From Saprospiraceae bacterium (GTDB taxonomy: Bacteria; Bacteroidota; Bacteroidia; Chitinophagales; Saprospiraceae), in assembly GCA_017995875.1 (NCBI GenBank), contig JAGOIB010000053.1, positions 2,075 through 12,939 of the forward strand: DNA of 10,865 nucleotides. Reading direction: 5' to 3'. The notes below the pieces were generated by a model that was given only the letters and a program-made list of their open reading frames with translations, had not been told where the DNA came from and ran no database searches. Positions 1-7,800 of this stretch are shown here, piece after piece (positions within the stretch are counted from its first letter, which is position 1; each line of letters opens with the position of its first letter). Both the position numbers and the translations under genes were made by a program.

Positions 1-27
1 GCTCAACGGATGGGCTAAAATAATGCG

Positions 28-48
28 CGCAGAGACGCAGAGACGCAG
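28..48. repeat. Short tandem repeat, 8-base unit AGAGACGC
   Basis: The unit agagacgc occurs at 31-38 and 39-46, with a matching cgc before and ag after, so the period of 8 holds without mismatch from 28 to 48. It lies outside any gene I can support, downstream of the ThuA-domain gene. From memory, similar GCAGAGACGC-type strings occur between genes in many bacteria; I could not search for copies elsewhere in this genome. Confidence 0.7.
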
Positions 49-62
49 TTAACGTTTCTCCC

Positions 63-97
63 TTTTCATTTTTCACTCTTCACTTTTCGCTTTTCAT
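63..97. repeat. Five-copy heptamer tandem repeat, TTTTCAY-like
   Basis: Five consecutive 7-base units read ttttcat, ttttcac, tcttcac, ttttcgc and ttttcat, with no gap between them. The last unit contains the TCA that is the stop codon (TGA) of the minus-strand ThuA-domain gene. On the coding strand this is a purine-rich tract of GTGAAAA-like units immediately after, and including, the end of the gene. There is no stem-loop, so it is not a classical intrinsic terminator. Its role, if any, is unknown. Confidence 0.75.
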
Positions 98-843
98 TTA
101 TTTGAGGCCCAGATAACACCTTGTCGAATATGTTCCAAAAATAAAGTGTCGCTATAACTCTCCACCGTATGCCCCAATGCTGTATAAAAGGCCCTTCCTC
201 CATCATACACATGACACCATGTCATCGGATGATTGTCTCCCATCGTTCCGCCCTGGTATGTCGCTTCATCCAATTTGAGCAATACAGTGACTTCCTTTGG
301 TGCCTCTTTAAAATTATACCATTCATCTGTGCGTGTCCATCGTTCAGGTAAATGTTTGCAAGAAATATGGGACGTATCCACTTTTTGAATGGCTGCTGCC
401 TGGATATCCGAATGACTTAAAAAATATGCACCAACTAACTTTCCATACCAGGGCCAATCATATTCTGTATCCGCTGCAGCATGCACTCCGACATATCCTT
501 TGCCTGATCTGATATAATCCTGAAAAGCAATTTGTTGTACACTATCCAATACATTGCCCGTCGTCTGAAAAAACATGACAACATCATAATCCTTTAGCCC
601 CTCCATTGTAAAGACGGATGAATCCTCTGTAAATGTTGAACTGATGCCATGCGTTTTCAAATACGATTGCAGCGCGGCACTACCGGGATCGATACATTCA
701 TGGCGAAAGGCTTTTGTTTTACTGAATATAAGGATGTTGGGGGGCAGCGCTTTTGCTTCCCGGTTTTCTTTTGAGCATGCAAAGAAAATAACAATGCAAA
801 GCGCCCCCATGATGGCAAAGCATCTATTCATGATTGGTTTCAT
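94..843 (-). CDS. ThuA-domain lipoprotein
   Basis: The 249-residue protein begins with a lipoprotein signal: a hydrophobic stretch at residues 10-22 and a lipobox Phe-Phe-Ala-Cys with the lipidated cysteine at 23. A second in-frame ATG four codons later (829-831) would serve equally well. The rest, about 35-247, is a ThuA-type (trehalose utilisation) domain with a class I glutamine-amidotransferase-like fold. Recognisable blocks are FSKTKAFRH at 40-48, GYVGVHAAADT at 116-126, DNHPMTWCH at 203-211 and GRAFYTALGH at 216-225. In Sinorhizobium ThuA takes part in trehalose breakdown through 3-keto sugars. Bacteroidota lipoprotein versions usually lack a proven reaction, so the substrate here is unknown, though sugar metabolism in the periplasm or at the membrane is plausible. 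The lysine and glutamate at +3 and +4 after the cysteine partly resemble a surface-export signal. The gene sits 63 bases after the response regulator on the same strand, with no clear terminator or promoter between them. Confidence 0.9.
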   Translation of the reverse strand: MKPIMNRCFAIMGALCIVIFFACSKENREAKALPPNILIFSKTKAFRHECIDPGSAALQSYLKTHGISSTFTEDSSVFTMEGLKDYDVVMFFQTTGNVLDSVQQIAFQDYIRSGKGYVGVHAAADTEYDWPWYGKLVGAYFLSHSDIQAAAIQKVDTSHISCKHLPERWTRTDEWYNFKEAPKEVTVLLKLDEATYQGGTMGDNHPMTWCHVYDGGRAFYTALGHTVESYSDTLFLEHIRQGVIWASNK

Positions 844-906
844 ATCGAAGTATTACTGCTGCAAAATACTAAAATGAACCGACCATGCCGTCAGACAACG
901 TATGTC

Positions 907-1671
907 CTATTCTCCCAGCCAGGATCTGAAAGCCATGGCCTTTTCCCTGCTTACGATGACTTCTTCTGTAGCTTTGGGCTTAAGATCCACTTTGAGTTTT
1001 GAGCTAAACCAAAAATGGATTTTCTCGACGGCTGCAGCACTGACGATAAACTGGCGGTTTGCCCTGAAAAACTTTTTTGGATCAAGGGTCTTCTCTATTT
1101 CATCCAGGGTCAGATCAATCACATAAGCTTTGTTATCAAAGGTGTGAATGAAATTACTTTTTTCGTGTGTACGGAAATAAGCTATATCCATTATTTCTAT
1201 TGGAATGAGCCGGTCAGCTTGTTTGATCAGGAAACGATCCCGATAGCTTGATTGTTTTTGAAACTCCTGCAAGAGGTGCTGGATATTCATCGCAGGCATA
1301 CCGGTGGTATATTGTTGTTGTATTTTCCTGAGCTTTTCAATACTCCCGGCCAATTCTTCCTGTTTGACGGGCTTTAGCAAATAGTCAATACTGTTGACTT
1401 TAAATGCCTTTATAGCATATTCATTGTATGCTGTTACAAAGATGACCGGGCACTTTATGTCTATCTTTTCGAATATGTCAAAGCTCTTTCCATCTGTCAA
1501 TTCTATATCCATCAACATAAGGTCCGGTGATGGGTGACTGCTGAGCCAGGCAACTGTACCTTGAACAGAATCAGTGATCTCCAACACGCGAAATGTAGGA
1601 TCTATTTCCATCACGATAGATTTCAGCCGACGAGCTGATATGGCTTCATCTTCTACAATCAGTATGTTCAT
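907..1671 (-). CDS. LytTR-family response regulator
   Basis: This 254-residue transcription regulator has a receiver domain at about 1-115 and a LytTR DNA-binding domain at about 143-250. The receiver has every expected residue: acidic pair Glu7-Asp8, phosphoacceptor Asp55 in LMLMDIEL, Thr80 in FVTAYNEYA, and Lys100 in the LLKP turn. The LytTR part shows the family blocks RFLIKQADRLIPIEIMDI (146-163), YFRTHEKSN (165-173) and FFRANRQFIV (201-210). Its start codon overlaps the stop of the upstream kinase gene by four bases (ATGA), which points to translational coupling and makes that kinase its near-certain partner. Target promoters cannot be read from the window. LytTR regulators of this phylum often control neighbouring envelope genes, so the adjacent ThuA, S41 and barrel genes are candidates by position only. 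Confidence 0.95.
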   Translation of the reverse strand: MNILIVEDEAISARRLKSIVMEIDPTFRVLEITDSVQGTVAWLSSHPSPDLMLMDIELTDGKSFDIFEKIDIKCPVIFVTAYNEYAIKAFKVNSIDYLLKPVKQEELAGSIEKLRKIQQQYTTGMPAMNIQHLLQEFQKQSSYRDRFLIKQADRLIPIEIMDIAYFRTHEKSNFIHTFDNKAYVIDLTLDEIEKTLDPKKFFRANRQFIVSAAAVEKIHFWFSSKLKVDLKPKATEEVIVSREKAMAFRSWLGE

Positions 1672-2711
1672 GGATTCGTATTAGGTATGAGGGTTATTTC
1701 AACACTGAATTCTTCTGGTGTTTCTACAATTTCAGGTGCTGGTTGCTGCATCAACCTAAATTTAGCCGCTATATTGGCCAGTCCTGTTTGGGTAGAAGGA
1801 ATAGGTTGTGATTTTCGTTGCAGATTATTAGACACAACGATCCGGTTCGTATCCTTTTGGGAAATCACAACACGCAATGGTTTATCCTGGGACACCATAT
1901 TATGTTTGACTGCATTTTCCAATAAGGTTTGCAATGTTAGTGGTGGAATCATTTGTTGTTCCAAATCTCTGCCTACATAAATATCAAGCATCAGCCTTTC
2001 TTCAAACCTGGTTTTTAAAAGATAATAATAGGCTTTGATAAAGCCCAACTCTTCCGACAAAGGGATGAGTTCTTTTTCACTGCTTTGCAATAAATACCGG
2101 TACACAAAGGCGAGTTCTTCTACAAACTTCTTTGCCCTCGCTTTATCTTCATCGATAAGCCCGATCAGCGTACTCAGTGAATTGAAGAGGAAATGCGGTT
2201 TGACTTGTTCCTTGAGGGATTCAAGCTGGCTTTGGAGGTTTTCCCTTTTCAGCACTTCTGCCTCTACGGCCAGTTTGTTCCATTCATTGAGTGAATATAA
2301 AGCTTCATAGATCGCCATGATCATCATTGAAAACACCATGATAAGACCACTGGTATAGAAAAAATCAGTTGGGGAAAAACTCAATTGATAGTAATTAGTA
2401 TAATTGAGCGTATACACAATCAAAAATCCTTCAGCAAACGAAATGATCACTGTGCTGAAAAATAACATGCTAACGCGACGGATCGTATTTCGAAGTCCAG
2501 GAAATTTTGCCCTGCAATAGATAATAATTTCTCTGGCAATCGTCCAGCAAATCACGATGAAAACAAAATCTGTCAGATATTGCTTCCACCATGGTCTGTG
2601 CTGTGCAATGATGGCGGGTAGATTGACGGATGTAGTATAGAGCACCGACAGCAGGACTGTTCCGATCCATCGGAAGCTGCGATCATCTAGCCTGTTGGTA
2701 TCCTCTTTCAT
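1668..2711 (-). CDS. LytS-type sensor histidine kinase (His_kinase family)
   Basis: The 347-residue membrane kinase has four likely transmembrane helices in its N-terminal half (about 14-36, 45-65, 80-102 and 118-138) and almost no extracytoplasmic domain, so the stimulus may be sensed within the membrane. A short coiled-coil-like segment (about 143-170) leads into the H box EQVKPHFLFNSLSTL, with His173 as phosphorylation site. This box is typical of the LytS/YehU class. The N box LLENAVKHN (263-271) and a G2-like TGLANIAAKFRL (309-320) form the ATP-binding part. The usual Asp-x-Gly G1 motif is replaced by VVSNN at 292-296; as I recall, this is common in Bacteroidota members and need not mean loss of activity. 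The gene precedes and overlaps the LytTR regulator by four bases. A likely promoter lies just upstream, at 2763-2796. Confidence 0.95.
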   Translation of the reverse strand: MKEDTNRLDDRSFRWIGTVLLSVLYTTSVNLPAIIAQHRPWWKQYLTDFVFIVICWTIAREIIIYCRAKFPGLRNTIRRVSMLFFSTVIISFAEGFLIVYTLNYTNYYQLSFSPTDFFYTSGLIMVFSMMIMAIYEALYSLNEWNKLAVEAEVLKRENLQSQLESLKEQVKPHFLFNSLSTLIGLIDEDKARAKKFVEELAFVYRYLLQSSEKELIPLSEELGFIKAYYYLLKTRFEERLMLDIYVGRDLEQQMIPPLTLQTLLENAVKHNMVSQDKPLRVVISQKDTNRIVVSNNLQRKSQPIPSTQTGLANIAAKFRLMQQPAPEIVETPEEFSVEITLIPNTNP

Positions 2712-2762
2712 GCGTCTGGTGATTCAAATTGAGTATCAGCATACGGTATTGAATCCAATATG

Positions 2763-2796
2763 CAAACCTATAAATAATGCTTAAAGTAATTCCAAT
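2763..2796 (-). promoter_or_regulatory. Putative Bacteroidota-type promoter for the kinase/regulator operon
   Basis: On the minus strand TAGGTTTG (2763-2770) matches the Bacteroidota -7 element TAnnTTTG exactly. An ATTG at 2793-2796, 22 bases upstream, is a three-of-four match to the -33 element TTTG. Transcription would start near 2757, leaving a leader of about 45 bases before the kinase start codon at 2711. The -33 element lies inside the last codons of the S41 peptidase gene. The call rests on motif matching alone. Confidence 0.5.
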
Positions 2797-3797
2797 GCTT
2801 TTTCGAGGGTGCGATCTTTTCCTGATTGAATATCCTGCTTCGAATTAACTATCCACATGTCAGGTTTAACACCAATGCCTTCATAGCTCTTCCCATCTGC
2901 AGCCCGGTAATCGCCTATACTCATAAAACAAAACCAACCATTTGGTAACTCACGCGCAATATTATCGCTGAAGGCTCCGGACGTAAAGTCTCCGAGTTGC
3001 GTGACATTAGCCAGTTCTTGCATGGCAAGTGTAAATGTTTCCCCCGCACTTTGTGTCCACCTTGAAGTAAGCAACACAATGGATTTGGTATAGCGTGTTC
3101 CACCCGTTGGTTCAACATGCCATGGTATCGCCTGTGTAAAATCATTTGGTCCAGGGCCACTTTTCTTTCTGACATTCATGTATAGTTTTCGCTCTGCGGC
3201 AAAACGGCCCGCTACATATTGAGCAGCTGCATCATTTCCTCCGGGATTGTCACGGATATCAATGACCAATCCATCGGTGTTCTTTAGTTTTCCGATGATC
3301 TGGTCCAGCGCATCTTCAAAGTATTTTCTGGAAGGAATAAAATCTCCAAGATGGATATAACCGATGTTGTCCGCGAGTGTTCCGTAATCAATCGCAGCAC
3401 CATAGTGCGTAAAATCATTTACATACGACGGAATAAGATCCAGCGAAAAATCAGTCTGCACCTTGAGTGTGTCAAAGATACCTGATTCGATGCGTGGCTC
3501 ATTTTCAGTGGTGATGATATACGTATGGTTGTCGTCCAGTGGATCAATCATCGCATGAAAGATGGATTTCAATTGATCGTCTGTTGTTTGTTCATTGATC
3601 ATTGGCCTGTATTGATTGTAGGTGGCTTGCCAATCCACTTCCTTTGGCTCAAACAAACCATAGTATTGATCATAACTTTTCCACATCGCTTCAAAATTGG
3701 ATATGGGATCATTGCTTACTGCAGGTCCAATGAGAATCTCTTCGCAGGAAGTGATAAAACCGGCTGTAACGAGTAAAAGATAAAGTTTTGTGCGCAT
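2781..3797 (-). CDS. S41-family peptidase, lipoprotein, without an obvious PDZ domain
   Basis: The 338-residue protein starts with a lipoprotein signal ending in Ile-Thr-Ser-Cys, with the lipidated cysteine at 18 followed by two glutamates. Residues about 33-90 resemble the helical N-terminal part of tricorn/C-terminal-processing peptidases (FEAMWKSYDQYYGLF at 35-49). The S41 core follows: LDDNHTYI at 87-94, NIGYIHLGDF at 144-153, GLVIDIRDNPGGN at 176-188, TSRWTQSAGETF at 244-255 and YEGIGVKPD at 305-313. By analogy with tricorn, Ser250 is the likely nucleophile, His91 the base and Glu306 a supporting acid. I see no catalytic lysine of the CtpA Ser-Lys type. Only about 50 residues separate the N-terminal part from the core, too few for a normal PDZ domain. 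It probably cleaves peptides or protein tails in the periplasm or at the outer membrane; the substrate is unknown. It lies 28 bases after the beta-barrel gene on the same strand. Confidence 0.92.
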   Translation of the reverse strand: MRTKLYLLLVTAGFITSCEEILIGPAVSNDPISNFEAMWKSYDQYYGLFEPKEVDWQATYNQYRPMINEQTTDDQLKSIFHAMIDPLDDNHTYIITTENEPRIESGIFDTLKVQTDFSLDLIPSYVNDFTHYGAAIDYGTLADNIGYIHLGDFIPSRKYFEDALDQIIGKLKNTDGLVIDIRDNPGGNDAAAQYVAGRFAAERKLYMNVRKKSGPGPNDFTQAIPWHVEPTGGTRYTKSIVLLTSRWTQSAGETFTLAMQELANVTQLGDFTSGAFSDNIARELPNGWFCFMSIGDYRAADGKSYEGIGVKPDMWIVNSKQDIQSGKDRTLEKALELL

Positions 3798-3825
3798 GGC
3801 TATTTAATTGCTTAGTATACAAAGG

Positions 3826-4644
3826 TTAGAGTACGAAATCAACGGATATTCCTATTCTGAAGGAGTATTGCTTTAAGGTAACCGGAGTGGTGTATCGTTG
3901 CCACATAAAATCATATTGCAGGCCGATACCTGTTCTGTCGGAGAGAGCATATCGCCAGCCAGCATTAACATTGACCTGGGTGTATTTATTAAATGAAATA
4001 AAATGCGTTCCTCCGTCAAAGAAAGCTTCCAGTAATGATTGATTTGGAGTCGATACCGTCCCACTATAGGGAAATCGGGTGTTGAAACCAATTACAGGTA
4101 CGTTAATGCCGAGACTTAGTTCGTTTTTACTACCGGCATAATAGGTTCCTTCTGTGGTCACGAGGAGAGAAGCGGAATTCATGATTCCGATATTGACAAA
4201 TGTGCTTGGATACATAAGTTGATTACGTACGGAACCTCCTACACTAAATCTCCAGGCATCTTTGTGAACAAGGTCGTATGCATAACCAAGTTGAAGATTA
4301 ACAGTACGTGTATTGCCCCTGACAAAAAAGGAGTCTGTGGTCATGTTGCCATCAATATCTTCTGTGGTGTTGTATAACATCCGATCTGCAAATTGTGGTG
4401 GAAAAAGACTTCCGGTAGCTGCTTCAAGGGATACATTCCAATTGGATTGATGATGCTTTGCATTATAATAAAGCTTGAAGCTTAGTTCATTTGCCTTATA
4501 CATAAGTGGTGAAAATTGTTGGTCTACCAACCGGGTCTGTTGCCAACCGGCCAGAATCCCAAGTCGGTCGTATGCCCGGTTAGTCTCTTGTGAAAATCCC
4601 TGAAGGACCGGAAACCATAAAAGGATAAAGAAAAAAGATCTCAT
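3826..4644 (-). CDS. Probable outer-membrane beta-barrel protein of unknown function
   Basis: I do not recognise a named family. From the ATG at 4642-4644 the protein has 272 residues. It has a clear signal peptide (hydrophobic residues 4-14, likely cleavage after Gly-Phe-Ser at 16-18, before Gln-Glu). The mature part is a run of alternating polar and hydrophobic strands rich in aromatics, glycine and asparagine, such as NELSFKLYYN, TVNLQLGYAYDL, QVNVNAGWRYAL and the final FRIGISVDFVL. That pattern fits an outer-membrane barrel. An upstream in-frame ATG at 4683 would add 13 residues containing three lysines, but a good promoter match (4667-4697) lies across that stretch, so the downstream start is preferred. 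It does not show the opening motifs of PorP/SprF, the usual T9SS type-B partner. It is the first gene of a likely two-gene unit with the S41 lipoprotein. Confidence 0.8.
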   Translation of the reverse strand: MRSFFFILLWFPVLQGFSQETNRAYDRLGILAGWQQTRLVDQQFSPLMYKANELSFKLYYNAKHHQSNWNVSLEAATGSLFPPQFADRMLYNTTEDIDGNMTTDSFFVRGNTRTVNLQLGYAYDLVHKDAWRFSVGGSVRNQLMYPSTFVNIGIMNSASLLVTTEGTYYAGSKNELSLGINVPVIGFNTRFPYSGTVSTPNQSLLEAFFDGGTHFISFNKYTQVNVNAGWRYALSDRTGIGLQYDFMWQRYTTPVTLKQYSFRIGISVDFVL

Positions 4645-4666
4645 GATTTGTTTGCTTTTGATATTG

Positions 4667-4697
4667 CAAAGCTTGGACTTCACCCTCCAGGATCAAA
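4667..4697 (-). promoter_or_regulatory. Putative Bacteroidota-type promoter for the beta-barrel/S41 unit
   Basis: On the minus strand TTTG (4694-4697) is followed after exactly 19 bases by AAGCTTTG (4667-4674). This is a seven-of-eight match to the -7 element TAnnTTTG at the consensus spacing. Transcription would begin near 4660, about 16 bases before the ATG at 4644. Such a transcript would not include the alternative ATG at 4683, which is why the shorter reading frame was chosen. Confidence 0.55.
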
Positions 4698-4836
4698 TAG
4701 CGTGACGTTGAAACGGAGAAAACAGGACGTGAAGTGAGGATGGAAGAAGTTGAAACAAAGGTCTGCCATCCCTGGAATCACTAAAAGCAGCTATTTTCAG
4801 GCAGCACCAGAGAGTCCTCAGGTATCTCATCTTCCG

Positions 4837-4844
4837 TATCTTTA
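4837..4844 (+). promoter_or_regulatory. Weak candidate -7 element before the giant gene
   Basis: TATCTTTA matches TAnnTTTG at seven of eight positions and ends 28 bases before the start codon of the giant plus-strand gene. No TTTG-like -33 element stands at the expected distance, so this is a weak call. The rest of the divergent intergenic stretch (4645-4872) shows no convincing stem-loop, operator or RNA gene. Confidence 0.25.
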
Positions 4845-4872
4845 ATGCCAAAGCCCCATCATCTACAATACA

Positions 4873-7800
4873 ATGCGCACTATATACCTTATCCTTCTGC
4901 TTTCTTTATGTGGCAAACCTGCCTATAGCCAATTCTATGAGATATTTGGCCGTGAGGACGTTGATATTTGTTCTACTCAACCGTATATCTACAATATTGA
5001 AACGAGTGAGCAAATAATGAGCACAACCTGGACTATAACCCCTGCGGGTGGAGCCTTTATTATCTCGGAGGACGTAAACTCTGCTACGATACTATATAAC
5101 GCTCCCGGTACTTATATTTTGGTTGGCAGTTCTCTTTCGGTCAATGGGGTCATACTCACTGATAGCATCATCATCTATGCAATTGGCCACATCACCCCAC
5201 CTCAAGTCATAGGATGCTATGAATTGGATACCCAAGGTTGTTATAAGGTTTGTGCTTTTTCCCAAACCACGATCCTATCGCCAGTTATTTTTGATGCCAT
5301 TGAAGTAATCGGTGCTGATGAATATGTCGTCAATAGCCAAAACTCCATATTAATTACATGGGGCCCTGGTGGACCTGGATCGGTCACGCTTATTATCCAG
5401 GGCGGTTGTAATACGACTCTTTGCTTCGATATCCAACCCCAGCCTTTTGCAGATTTTATCACCACACCTGCGGCCATTGGAGAAACATTGACGGTCTGTA
5501 AAAACCAGGAAGTGTATTTTGAAAATCTTTCTTTCAACGGGATCAATTATACCTGGTCCTTTGGAGACGGTGCTCAATCAAATGGATATGATGCTTCTCA
5601 TACCTATTCAACTGAAGGGTTCTATACGGTCACGTTGTTGGCTGATAATATATGTGATTGCTCCGATCAAAAGCAAATCGTTGTAGAAGTACTTCCATCA
5701 CCTGCACCAACTTTGGATTGTGTCAATTCAGTTTGTCCCGAAACAAGACAACGCTATACCGCTACGACAAATGGATGCACAACCTACAATTGGTCTGTAT
5801 CATCCAATGGTACAATAGTCAATGGTGGCCAACCTACTGATGATTTTATCGAAGTGATCTGGCACGAAGGCCCTGATGGGTTTATAAACTTATCTGTGAG
5901 CGGTTGTGCTATTTCTTATTGTTCTTTTTCAAATACATTTCGTATTCCTATCATAACACCTGATGGCCCGATCGATGGTGACGTGAGTGTCTGCTCCGGG
6001 GAAATCACGACGTACACAGTGCCTTATTTTCCCGGCACACAATATCAATGGACCGTCGGATCGTCCGGAACCATATTAGGTGGACAGAATACAAACGGCA
6101 TTACCGTCAGATGGGCTGATGTCAATGTCAGCACCTCATCATCAGTAGATGTACAGTACAATAACTGCTTTCTGGAATGCGCCGGCAGCGATGCACTGGC
6201 TGTCTCAATTACACCTGAAATAAGATTGACAGGAGATATCCAGGTTTGCCAGAATCAAACGGCAACTGTTATGGCTGAAGGCGGGTTCAATGTTTTCTCT
6301 CCAGTCAATGTCGCATGGCATGTTGAAGATGCATCTGGAAATATCCTCTACACAGAGCCTGGCCTCAGTTCTTTGTTTACATATACATTTAATACAGCTC
6401 CAGGTGAATATTCTATTGTTGCTGCAAATGTGGATGCAGGCTATTGTACAGAATCTATAAGGCAAACGATTATTGTTACCGAGATTCCTGATATTCCTTT
6501 AGGCATTCATGGTGAACAAAAAATATGCCCTGGACAACAATATGGTTATACTATTGAAAGTGCCGGTCAATTTGCCACACAGTGGATTGTCACAGATGGA
6601 GTAACTATCAACAATTATACCGGGCAATCAATTCAATACACATTTGGAACGACACCTCCATATATAGTTCAGGCTGTGCATGCCGATATTCAATTCCAGG
6701 GTTGTGTATCAGATCCGGTTACACTTATTCTTGGTACATCTGCAGAACTTTCTATCACTGGCCCGGATGATGGTTGCTTCAATGCCATTGATACATACAC
6801 CACCGACTTGATAAGTGGTGCAGACTATACCTGGGAAATCATTCCGGCTGATCATGGTGAAATCAATAAGAGTGATTTAAATAATGTAGATGTATTCTGG
6901 ACGCAATCCGGTACAGCGACACTGCGGCTTCATGCTTGTGGAGTTTCCGTTGATAAAGTTGTACTGGTTCATCCGCAACCTGTATTCAATGTCATTGGCA
7001 CTACAGCCGCATGTGCCAATGAATTAGTACCGATCACAACCGATCAACCACTGTTATCTCACGTATGGGTCAATGACAATAATGGTGTCATCAGTGTTCT
7101 AAACAATGTTCAGTTACCTCCAGGTTCTTTCGGTGTTGAAGTAACGGATGGCTTTGGTTGCACAAATGAAAAAACGGTTCAGATTACTTCTTATCCTGCA
7201 CCCATTGTGCATTTGTCTAGTGCTGCGGAAGAAACATACTGCGCAACTATGCCCGGTGGTGTTGTGATCGTAGCTAATACCGATGGTACTGACTATTCAT
7301 ATGCATGGTATCTGGATGATGTATTGATTGGTCCCGGTGGTCCTGTGTTTGTCGTCAATACGTTTGGGTCCTATCATGTAGAAGTAACCAATCAGTATGG
7401 GTGTAAGACTGTCTCGCAGAAAATTTCATTTAAAGATTGTTGCTCACCTGCTGTATGTGGTGCTCCTATTCCTGGATTTCCGGGAGGATGTTCATTGGTA
7501 AGTAATGACTTCAGTATTTCAGCAACGGCGACAGCGTGCAATATCCATCAGTATACGCCGCTCATTGCGGGTCTTACGCCTGGTTCGATCAACTGGTATG
7601 TACGCAGTAACAGTGAAGGAACGATTGCTGCGATCAATGCTGACGTTTTTGATTATACATATTCGAAACCAGGATTGTATCATGTGGTCATGACTGCCCT
7701 CCTGAATGGGTTTCCATACGATGCGTCAACATGTGGTCATTTTCAAAAACTGACAGATACTATTCGTGCAGTCGCTGATTTTAAATACGAAGGAATTTGT

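Noticed and set aside
169..351. Plus-strand reading frame of 60 codons opposite the ThuA gene, and similar ones at 644-877, 902-1126, 1015-1251, 1687-1980, 2035-2310 and 3525-3776
   Set aside because: They lie antisense to well-supported genes, show no domain or signal-peptide pattern, and read as complements of coding sequence.
844..906. Terminator or promoter between the response regulator and the ThuA gene
   Set aside because: No stem-loop with a T-run is visible. A TATTTTG string is present but has the wrong internal spacing for TAnnTTTG and no -33 partner at the right distance.
2470..2670. Minus-strand frames inside the kinase, peptidase (2921-3175) and barrel (3873-4091) genes
   Set aside because: They are alternative frames of recognised genes on the same strand, without motifs of their own.
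3820..3840. Possible promoter for the S41 gene (AACCTTTG on the minus strand at 3820-3827)
   Set aside because: The -7-like element matches at seven of eight positions, but no TTTG-like -33 element stands at 17-23 bases, and the gene is 28 bases behind the barrel gene, so shared transcription is simpler.
3826..4644. Barrel protein as a PorP/SprF family member
   Set aside because: It is smaller (272 residues) and lacks the QYM/NPAYAG-like N-terminal motifs that mark PorP/SprF proteins.
4707..4756. Direct repeat GTTGAAAC at 4707-4714 and 4749-4756 in the divergent intergenic stretch, considered as an operator
   Set aside because: It is only eight bases with a spacing of 42 and no symmetry. 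Chance is a sufficient explanation.
5241..5577. Minus-strand frames opposite the giant gene (5241-5546, 5350-5577, 6205-6465, 8812-9024) and short plus-strand frames within it (5658-5840, 6582-6770, 7505-7693)
   Set aside because: The plus-strand frame starting at 4873 is continuous and rich in recognisable PKD, SprB and sorting-domain motifs, so these are shadows.
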